A stretch of DNA of 26,698 bases, from positions 13,276 to 39,973 of the forward strand of contig MU602867.1 in the NCBI GenBank assembly GCA_025201865.1, written 5' to 3'. Below are positions 10,810-17,741 of this stretch, one piece after another. The translations under genes were made by a program, and so were the position numbers. The DNA is from Ramicandelaber brevisporus. Taxonomy: Eukaryota; Kickxellomycota; Ramicandelaberales; Ramicandelaberaceae. Each line of letters opens with the position of its first letter. The first letter of the stretch is position 1. The notes below the pieces were generated by a model, which saw only the letters and a program-made list of their open reading frames with translations, made no database searches and was not told the origin of the DNA.

Positions 10810-11118
10810 AATTGTCTGAGTACCGCGACAGAGGAGATATCTGCTTCCAGCTCAACCAATATCATTTTATTGCTCGGAAACTAGTGTTGACTAGTTGATG
10901 ACACGTCCCTTTTTTTTTTAACTTCCCTATGAGCACTAATTCTTTCCTTCTTTCCTTCCTTCCTTCTTTCTTTCCACACTTAACACGCATATGCACACTG
11001 TCTAATTTTGGTCAAAGCAGGACCATTACCAACTGCCGTTAGATTACTGTGCAACCCTCCTCAAAGTACATTAAAAGTGAGTAAAAACAAAAATAATTAC
11101 GAGGGAAGAGTAAAATGA
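10810..11118. other. Intergenic region with pyrimidine microsatellite
   Basis: No gene seen. A TTCC/TTTC microsatellite occupies about 10941-10974 and a T run about 10909-10919. The right-hand end would hold the 3' untranslated region of the cysteine-rich secreted protein gene. Confidence 0.5.
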
Positions 11119-11385
11119 TTATTTGCTTGGTTGAGTCCCACAGGCCGATTCTTTGAAGGAATTCAAAAGGTCAAAGTCCTCCTTCTTTTCTTCGGCACAA
11201 CTAGGCTCTTCGTAACACTTGTGGACAAGCTCAAAGTGCTGACAAGCACAATTCTCCTCTTGCTTGCAGTTCTCAACCTCTTTATCAGCGTTGGACGTAC
11301 ACGACTTGAGCTTGCCTTCGTCACATGCAGCGGAAACCGCAGCTGCAGCGCAGAGGACAGCAAGGAAAACAGCAGAGAGCTTCAT
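11119..11385 (-). CDS. Small secreted cysteine-rich protein (88 aa, 8 Cys)
   Basis: An 88-residue protein starts MKLSAVFLAVLCAAAAVSA, a clear signal peptide with likely cleavage at residue 19 or 20. The frame runs 34 codons further upstream, but that extension is polar and precedes the signal peptide, so the ATG at 11385 is preferred. The mature chain of about 68 residues is acidic, Lys/Glu-rich, and has seven spaced cysteines plus one more, eight in all, at positions 21, 29, 40, 46, 48, 57, 63 and 82 (spacing C-x7-C-x10-C-x5-C-x1-C-x8-C-x5-C-x18-C). An even count suggests four disulfides outside the cell. It does not match the CFEM or hydrophobin spacing I know, and I do not recognise the family. 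Effector-like, protective or structural roles are all possible. It is divergently placed from the F-box gene. Confidence 0.75.
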   Translation of the reverse strand: MKLSAVFLAVLCAAAAVSAACDEGKLKSCTSNADKEVENCKQEENCACQHFELVHKCYEEPSCAEEKKEDFDLLNSFKESACGTQPSK

Positions 11386-12149
11386 TTCGGCGTGTAATCG
11401 AACGGCATCTGGTGGTGAATATATGTGGTGGTCAGATCTGTGAGGTAAAGCTGTGAGAACAAGAAAAGGGCGAGAAACAGCATACATGGCCGCTTTGCTC
11501 TTATGCAGGCTCTCGTAGCCGGCTGACTCGAATCATTGCTCATTCTCATCAGCTGATATGGGCTGATCGAAATAAAGACTGGTGAGGATATTGAACTGCA
11601 ATATGAGTGAGAACAAACCTCTTGCTTTTCTCATATCTCGGGCGGGGAAAAGGAGTGTAGGTGCTGTTCGAGTCAACTTGATTCAGTCATTTTCTAATTG
11701 AGATCGTCACAGTCATGAGACTTTTTACAGGCGCTCGAGAACCGTGTGATACGAGAAAAAAAGAACCAACAAGTCAGTATCATCTTCGATAAAGTGAAAA
11801 GCCCAAGAGTTTTTTTTCGATGATGCTACTTCAAAACACAGTAGTGTGGAGGTGACAGAAATTAGATCACGACCAATCATCGTTGGAGCCTGACTAAATC
11901 AATCCAACTCCACTATGAGACGTCTGTTCTCCTCTCTGTCCATCCTAGTCTTCCATAGTGGTGACTCAAGTGTGATGATATATTGTGGCTTTTGTTGTTG
12001 GACCAACAATCTCGTTGTCAATAAAGACCACCTTCTTTTTCTGTCCCAACATCGGACACCGGACTTTGATATGGTCAGTGATTCCTACCTTCATTCAATC
12101 TACTCTTCTACTTGCTATCCTCATCTGCTTCTATTATTCCCTCCTCTTC
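11386..12149. promoter_or_regulatory. Divergent upstream region of the cysteine-rich and F-box genes
   Basis: This stretch of 764 bp separates two genes transcribed away from each other. It has a CCAAT box near 11873 and A/T runs. The last 120 bp before the F-box ATG are pyrimidine-rich. The open frame 11915-12358 overlaps the F-box gene in another frame and has no domain. An upstream noncoding exon of the F-box gene is possible. Confidence 0.4.
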
Positions 12150-13559
12150 ATGAATATCACAAAATTGTTGAACCCTGTTTCGTCCAAGCGACTTTGTACT
12201 TACAGCAGCCAACAACAGTTGCGTCAAATCTCACCAGCGGCGCGATTGCCAGCCGAACTCATCGCACAGATACTGCTTTACTTCCAAGGAGTGCATCGTG
12301 CATGGTATGCTCAAGTATGCAAGCAATGGCAATACGCCTACAACCTTTTCCACCGTAACTCCTACTTTTCAATCAAGGACCATGTTAGCGGAAAAAATGT
12401 GACCAAAAATGCACTTCTCCGTTCATTCCGCAAGTATGGCCACCGTGTGCGTATAATGCATACCACCAGCGAGATTCTTGTGGTAATGCTCCATCTCGAG
12501 CCGAACTTTGGCGAGTTGGTGTCCAATGTGCAACATCTCTTTGTTCGATTGACTCACCGCATCTCAAGCGAGATGATGCTCGGCAAGTTTGTCAGTAAGC
12601 TGTCCCAACTGCGAGAGGTGACTTTCATCGATCGTGGATACGCTCCGGATGAGTACTTCTCCGCAGAGCTGGACAAGGCTCTTGTAAACAAGCCATTTTT
12701 ATCACGAGTGGAGTCCCAAGACATTGAGCTGAATGCGGCACATTTTCCAGGACCTAATCTCAAAGCGGCTGCTGCTAAGATTCAAGAACTTGTATTTGAG
12801 GTGTCAAATTTTGAGGCGAATGACTTGGTATCTGCACTGGAACCATTCAGGAATTTAACCAGTGTTGGGCTGTGCAATTTTACATCGTTAGAGGTGATGT
12901 ATGCCGCAGTACAGCTGATAACTGATCCCAGGAGTCTCCAGAGCCTCAAGACACTTCACTTCCTTGTTGATTTGGATATCACGCGCACACCACCAATACA
13001 TGATGACGAGGGCAATAAGGTTATGGCCATGACATTGGTTGAGCGAGTTTGTGGTATCAAGCGGCCCAAGTTCGAACTCGTGTTGCGTCTGATGCTGGGT
13101 GCCTGCTCTACAAACGACACTGAACTAATTGAGAAGGAGCGCCAGTTCATTAGTAACCTGGGCAAGAATTACGCAGATGTATTTTATGCATTAAACTTGA
13201 TTCATCTCGAACCAGTTGGTGACTATGATCCAGTTACGACATTCTTGTTTGAAGGTGGCGCTCGTTATCTCCACTTGACTATTCTCCGGCTCGATATTCC
13301 AATGTCATTGAAGATGAAGGAGAAGTTGGCCGCAGCGGTGAACAACACATTCTTGCTGCCGAATTTACAAGCAACGATTTTGCGCATCGATGGCCAACTG
13401 TATGGTGACTTGATCAAAGGATACAGCCCAGTTGATGCCTCACGTGAAATGCAATTCATCGTTGAAGATGTGTCAGCTCAAGATCAGCTCCGGCAAGCCA
13501 ACGAGAGCGCCACTGTGCCAATATCAGCATTTGCTCCAGGTCCTGAAGTATATGATTAA
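12150..13559 (+). CDS. F-box protein
   Basis: The product is 469 residues from the ATG at 12150. An F-box fits at about residues 32-70: ARLPAELIAQILLYF, then RAWYAQVCKQWQYAYNLFHR, matching the LPxEL...I...L......R..VCK.W pattern. F-box proteins link substrates to the Skp1-Cullin1-RING ubiquitin ligase. The remaining 400 residues contain leucine-spaced segments (for example LTSVGLCNFTSLEVM, SLKTLHFLVDLDI) suggestive of irregular leucine-rich repeats, but no clear repeat period. The substrate is unknown. The frame is open further upstream (to 11985) with no ATG; that extension reads as translated pyrimidine-rich leader, so 12150 is preferred. The gene converges on the rhomboid-like gene, with 120 bp between the stops. 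Confidence 0.7.
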   Translation: MNITKLLNPVSSKRLCTYSSQQQLRQISPAARLPAELIAQILLYFQGVHRAWYAQVCKQWQYAYNLFHRNSYFSIKDHVSGKNVTKNALLRSFRKYGHRVRIMHTTSEILVVMLHLEPNFGELVSNVQHLFVRLTHRISSEMMLGKFVSKLSQLREVTFIDRGYAPDEYFSAELDKALVNKPFLSRVESQDIELNAAHFPGPNLKAAAAKIQELVFEVSNFEANDLVSALEPFRNLTSVGLCNFTSLEVMYAAVQLITDPRSLQSLKTLHFLVDLDITRTPPIHDDEGNKVMAMTLVERVCGIKRPKFELVLRLMLGACSTNDTELIEKERQFISNLGKNYADVFYALNLIHLEPVGDYDPVTTFLFEGGARYLHLTILRLDIPMSLKMKEKLAAAVNNTFLLPNLQATILRIDGQLYGDLIKGYSPVDASREMQFIVEDVSAQDQLRQANESATVPISAFAPGPEVYD

Positions 13560-13645
13560 AACCGCTTTGATTCTTTTTGTTTATAGAGTAAAATTGATTC
13601 AAAAGCGAAAAACAAAAATAGTATAAACTGTTATGCTTAGTTTCG

Positions 13646-13660
13646 TTTAGTTTAGTTTAG
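13646..13660. repeat. TTTAG x3 in the convergent spacer
   Basis: Three tandem TTTAG units lie in the 120-bp spacer between the stops of the F-box and rhomboid-like genes, where both 3' ends must form. Confidence 0.6.
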
Positions 13661-13679
13661 TTGCAATGGCGATAATCAA

Positions 13680-14651
13680 CTAACTGGGTGTGGACTCGTT
13701 TGCTGGTGCTTGGTTAGCGCTCGCAAATCCAAATATGTTTCCAGCACCGATAATTCTCGACGCGAAAGATCCGCTTCCCTCGTTGCCGCTTGTTCCGTCG
13801 CCTGACAGTGAGGTGTATCCTGCGCTATTTGTCGCACCACCACCACCACCAGCACCACCAGAACTGCTTCCGCTGTTCATAAACAATGGCAATGCAGTGC
13901 CAGAGCTATCAGCTTCGACATATCCGCCAAAAGGCACCAGGATCCTTCCCAAAATTGACGAATCCAGCTGCGCGCATCTCGCTCCCGAAGGTTCGATGAG
14001 TCGCAACAGTCCCGACGAGTACAGGAATCCCATGACCATGCCAAGTGCATCGTGGATAAAGTAGCTGTTTGGGAAGCCGGCGATAAGCTGCGTGAATGCA
14101 AACACTAGCCACGGAATAAACTGCATTGGTAGTGGAATCAAGCCAAACAGTCGCATGGTTGGCGGTGCTTCTGAGCTGCTGCAGCGCCACACTAACCAAG
14201 AATAAAACAAGCCAGCGGCGCCAGTGTACATGTTGAGAGTGTCCTCTTTATACAGTAATTTGCCCAAGAGAAGCAGGAAGAAGCCAGGAATGGTCGTAAA
14301 GATGACAAGGGATACCCATGCGGCACGAATCGTGCCCAGCTGACGCTCGGCGCGGTCCAAAAAGTACACGACTGCCCACAGCACCAGCACGGTTTGGAGG
14401 ATGGAGCGATTGACGAATGGATACAGGACGAGACGGAAGAACTGGAGGTCGGCCCACGTTCGCTCAGGCTCGAGGCCGAGACGGTCGGCGACGCGTGGCT
14501 TTAAACGTGCAGCGAGCCACAGGTCCCAAAGCTCGAGGCCGATCGAGATGCCGACAAACACTTTGGTGAACAGGCGCAGAGACAAGATGAAGCGGCCCAG
14601 GTAGCCGAGGTACTCGACAATCAGCGACAGCACTTCACGAACCGTCGGCAT
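13680..14651 (-). CDS. Rhomboid-fold membrane protein, inactive type (Derlin/UBAC2/Dsc2-like)
   Basis: This 323-residue protein has about five to six hydrophobic segments between residues 15 and 215, followed by a polar C-terminal tail rich in Gly and Ser (Gly run near 265). Several blocks follow the rhomboid superfamily plan: the loop FFRLVLYPFVNRS (71-83), LDRAERQLGT (98-107), TGAAG at 143-147 where an active rhomboid has GxSG, PLPMQFIPWLVFAF (173-186), and HDALGMVMGFLY (200-211). The absent serine indicates a pseudoprotease. Such proteins work in the endoplasmic reticulum or Golgi membrane in protein quality control (Derlin, UBAC2, Dsc2). Which subfamily cannot be settled by eye, and no C-terminal UBA domain is visible. 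The start ATG at 14651 directly precedes the first amphipathic segment. Confidence 0.62.
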   Translation of the reverse strand: MPTVREVLSLIVEYLGYLGRFILSLRLFTKVFVGISIGLELWDLWLAARLKPRVADRLGLEPERTWADLQFFRLVLYPFVNRSILQTVLVLWAVVYFLDRAERQLGTIRAAWVSLVIFTTIPGFFLLLLGKLLYKEDTLNMYTGAAGLFYSWLVWRCSSSEAPPTMRLFGLIPLPMQFIPWLVFAFTQLIAGFPNSYFIHDALGMVMGFLYSSGLLRLIEPSGARCAQLDSSILGRILVPFGGYVEADSSGTALPLFMNSGSSSGGAGGGGGATNSAGYTSLSGDGTSGNEGSGSFASRIIGAGNIFGFASANQAPANESTPS

Positions 14652-14710
14652 AGTTGTTTACGAGCAGTAAAAAAAAAACGAGTTTGAAGATGTCGCTGTC
14701 ACCACCACTG

Positions 14711-14760
14711 TTGTGTTGTGTTGTGTTGTGTTGTGTTGTGTCGTGTCGTGTTATGTTATG
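14711..14760. repeat. Pentanucleotide array (TTGTG)6(TCGTG)2(TTATG)2
   Basis: Ten contiguous five-base units fill exactly 50 bp: six TTGTG, then two TCGTG, then two TTATG. The variants are in blocks, which suggests duplication of mutated units. It lies 60 bp upstream of the rhomboid-like ATG and downstream of RPL7. Confidence 0.85.
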
Positions 14761-14919
14761 GTGTCGCGTTGGCTATTCTTGGCAGTTCGACAGAGAATTC
14801 AGTTAGAGCGCCAAGGACAATTGCAGTGTATAGAATAGAAACATAAGATATAGAGGATTAATACATGAAATATCATTAGATAGCTTCAAATAGAGTCAAA
14901 GGTATTCTAGTGATATAAT

Positions 14920-16965
14920 TTAGTTCATCTGGCGGATGAGGTTGTTGATCTTGTGCTCACGGTCACCAGTGTCACCACCCTCGACGAAGTGGATCTTCTT
15001 GTTGGACCAGCCGCCAGTTGGGTTGGACAGCTTGAATGGCCACAGGAAGTTGGAGACCTGCTTGAAGTGTGGGCCGACAGTGTGGATCTCGTGGATAATG
15101 TCCTCAACGCAGATGACACCGTACTTGCCGAGAGTCTTCTCAACAACAGCGTTGTCGCTGAGTGGGATGCGCTGGCGGTCAACCTTGCCGTAGCCGCGCT
15201 TGTAGACGAGCTCGCGGACGGACTTGAGGTTTGGCTCACCCCAGGTGACGTATGGGTTGACGCGCTGGAGCATCTGGGCGGTGGCCTTGGTCAGCTTGAT
15301 GAAGACACCGTTGTTGATCTGGAGCAGACGCAGGAGCTGGAGGATCTTGCGTGGCTTTGGGGCGATCTTGTTGATACCCTTGGTGCGGATAACGAAGACA
15401 ACCTTTGGCTGGCCAGCAACGTAGAAGTTGCCAGCAGCACGAGCCTGACGGCGGAGACGGATCTCCTCCTTCTCGGCGGTCTTGTACTCCTTGACGTACT
15501 GCTCAGCGCGCTTGAAGAGGACGTTGCGCTTGGCACGGGCAGCCTGTTAGTAGTAGTAATAATAGTAATAGTATGCGTCAAATCGTGGATAGATCACATA
15601 AATCAATGAGATACAGTGTCAGTAAACAAAAGTTCATGCCAACATAGAGTGGATGAATGCAACCATGTACTGTGGAGAATACACAATGGTAGAGAATCAG
15701 TCCCGAAAGATGGTATTTGATTGATGGCCTCATCGTGCGCTGTGGCACTAGTCAATCGAAAGCGATTAAGCTTTGTCATCACCTCAACCCAATGGAGAGA
15801 GATAAATGATAGCAACTGATGCAAACATACCTTCTTGGCGGCAACCTTGGAGGCGGCGGTGGCAGCGGCAGCCTTGGTGGCGACCTTGCGCTTCTTGAGG
15901 ATGGTCTCTGGGGTGAGGATCTCAGCGACGGTTGGGGTAGTGGTCCTGTTCAAATGATGCAAATAAAGATGGATAAAAGATGATATATAACACAAAACAC
16001 AATACACAGTTGATTGAATAGAGCATAAAAACAGATGCAAAGCATAGATTTGCAAAAAGTGGTTATAAACCCACTTTGTATACATGCATACTGCATACTG
16101 CAAACTGCAGCCACCCTTTATTGCAATAGTGAGTGAGATAAACCATTCAGGAAATGGTTAGCTAGCCTGATCACTATATTTCAAGCATCAATCGCCATGA
16201 AGCATTCTTGGCAAGTTGGTACTGCATTTGACTGGAGTGACGCTCTCCATAACAGAAATTGTCCCATACCAGCAATTCCTCGCTGACATTTACTACCATG
16301 TGCTGAGCAACAGCAGCAGCAGCAGCAGTAAGTCAGAGACGAGATATCCAGCCACGATCTCCAGGTGCACACCGGGTTGCAGGGAGAATATCCATCGAGC
16401 GCGGTAACTGTAAGCTCTTATGCTATTGCACAAACGAAAAGAGCAAACATGCGCCGTGGCCAGTAGTAAGTTGCTACATTTGAGGAGAACAAGTCGGAAC
16501 GCAATGCACACAAGCACAAGCACAAACACATATAGATATATATGTGTGCATAATGGAGGGCAAAGACGAGCAAACTTGTTTAAACTCCCAAGTCATCCGT
16601 CAGGCTAGCAAACAAAGCCACAAGCATAGCAAAGTGAGCACGTGCCATTCGGATAGAATCAGCAAGCAACTGTACATCAATAGAGCACAGTTATCTGCTG
16701 AGGAGAATACAAACTCGAGCGAGTACAAGATCAAGACCAGTGCAAGCGCAGCATTAGCCGCGCGCGACGAGTCAAGAGCCTTGAGAACGGTTGCGTTCAG
16801 GAGGATGATAGAGCGTGAATAAAAGAAAGGGCGTGGCTGCAGCACAACTTATAGCAGTAGCATGGCAGAATCAGTTGCCCGAATCTTCCCTCCTCTTCTT
16901 CGAAGAAAAAGAGAGAAGAGGCAAGATCAGCAATGAAAAGCATTAGCGTACTTGTTGGCGGCCAT
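14920..16965 (-). CDS. RPL7: 60S ribosomal protein uL30 (RPL7), three exons
   Basis: The exons are 16965-16952, 15945-15831 and 15543-14920, giving 250 residues, the usual eukaryotic length. Exon 1 encodes only MAAN plus two bases. Splice junctions are AA|GTACGC...GAACAG|G and AAG|GTATGT...CTAACAG|G, and joining them keeps the frame ([20 protein letters not shown]). Exon 3 carries the uL30 core: [31 protein letters not shown], the [27 protein letters not shown] block, and [20 protein letters not shown], ending with [23 protein letters not shown]. uL30 binds 25S/28S rRNA in the large subunit. It is the only gene here with clear introns, and intron 2 holds a C/D snoRNA. Intron 1 is 1006 nt, long for this window. 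The promoter lies in the region shared with the divergent YPP1-like gene. Confidence 0.95.
15688..15789 (-). ncRNA. C/D-box snoRNA in RPL7 intron 2 (25S/28S rRNA 2'-O-methylation guide)
   Basis: On the RPL7 strand, box C GTGATGA is at 15782-15776 and box D CTGA at 15700-15697. A closing stem forms from GGTTGAG (15789-15783) and CTCTACC (15694-15688) with one mismatch. A C'-like CGATGAG lies between. The 13 nt at 15714-15702, just before box D, are ACCATCTTTCGGG, perfectly complementary to CCCGAAAGATGGT, a conserved large-subunit rRNA segment recalled from yeast 25S. By the box-D-plus-five rule the methylated base is the G of CCCG, which I take to be yeast G805 (snR39b site). Yeast snR39 and snR59, which guide Am807 two bases away, sit in RPL7A and RPL7B introns. 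The boxes, stem and guide are seen; the rRNA match and yeast numbering are from memory. The processed RNA would come from the spliced intron. Confidence 0.85.
15946..16951 (-). other. RPL7 intron 1 (1006 nt)
   Basis: Bounded by GTACGC at the donor and GAACAG at the acceptor. It contains a CAG run (about 16311-16328), an imperfect ACACATATA/TATATGTGT palindrome (about 16526-16547) and a perfect 7-bp hairpin AACCATT/AATGGTT (16141-16159). I searched it by eye for a second C/D snoRNA on the host strand and found no box pair with plausible spacing. H/ACA snoRNAs cannot be excluded this way. Confidence 0.7.
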
Positions 16966-17741
16966 TTTTTATGATGATGATATAGATCGAAGGGGATATG
17001 AACGAGGGTGGAGGTTGTTCAGAGGTGCGGTGGGAGAGGACGAGATCACACTCCAACTGCTCCCTCGATCTCCAACAACAAAAAACGACAGCTGCGACTA
17101 TCACAGCAGAAACAATCACAGCAGCAAAAACGACACAAAAAATGAATGCAAGAAATTAAATTTAAATTTAAATCAAAAATAAAGAGGCACGTAAACTAAT
17201 TATGATTTTGATTTATTTTCAATTCTTTTTCTTTTTCTTTTTCAATTTTCGACTGTCTCACGCTGATTGGTTGTGAGATTGCATCCAATGTCAGTGCATG
17301 TGATGCCGAAGTGTGCTTTACATGTACACAAGACATCCATCTGAGAGTTAATATGCACCGACTGCACAAGCAAACGAGGATGCTGCATGCTTCGCAGCTA
17401 TAGCACACACACTCTCTCTTCCATCTCTGTGTATTCACACTGTACTTCTCTCGTTCTGACCTTCAAACCTTCAAACCATCCAACGTTCAAGCATTGTTCA
17501 AGCATTGTTCAAGCATTGTTCATCTCGCTTCCAGGAACGGCTAATCTATTCACGACCTTTTAGTAAGCCTCTCCCCCGTCTCTGTATCCCTATCTCCCTG
17601 TCTTTCTCTCTCACTCTCCCGGCGACTACTATCAACCGTTACGGGTTTATACTTTTTTCAACAACAGCAACCTCTTTTTCTCTCACTCTCACTCACTCTC
17701 GCTCGCTTCTTCGGTTCCTTTTCCTTGCCCTTACGTGTGCC
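16966..17741. promoter_or_regulatory. Divergent promoter region of RPL7 and the YPP1-like gene
   Basis: The 776 bp between the two ATGs contain CCAAT boxes in opposite orientations at 17266-17270 (complement) and 17285-17289. They also contain a CTTTTT-type T-rich array (about 17225-17243), an AAATTT palindromic block (about 17156-17173), the 11-bp repeat at 17485-17517, and CT-rich leader sequence (about 17600-17712) typical of strongly expressed fungal genes. No separate gene is evident. Confidence 0.5.
17485..17517. repeat. 11-bp direct repeat GTTCAAGCATT x3
   Basis: Three perfect head-to-tail copies of GTTCAAGCATT, followed by a partial fourth (GTTCA), lie about 225 bp upstream of the YPP1-like ATG. 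The 11-bp period is close to one helical turn, so each copy would face the same side of DNA. Confidence 0.85.

Noticed and set aside
11417-11426. TATATA on the minus strand upstream of the cysteine-rich gene
   Set aside because: Only about 32-40 bp from the ATG, which would leave almost no leader; not convincing as its TATA box.
11985-12149. Hydrophobic N-terminal extension of the F-box frame that looks like a membrane segment
   Set aside because: It begins with GTG, not ATG; the hydrophobic run comes from pyrimidine-rich leader sequence.
14925-15609. Long open frames antisense to RPL7 exon 3 (plus-strand 218 codons and others)
   Set aside because: Mirror of the strongly biased RPL7 coding sequence; composition is Val/Leu/Asp repeats with no domain.
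16141-16192. Possible short C/D snoRNA in RPL7 intron 1 (TTGATGC and CTGA)
   Set aside because: The boxes are only about 40 nt apart, box C is poor, and the would-be guide matches no rRNA segment I know.
17505-17741. N-terminal extension of the YPP1-like frame
   Set aside because: The frame is open but begins with TTG and has no ATG; it translates a CT-rich leader, and the ATG at 17742 has a strong start context.
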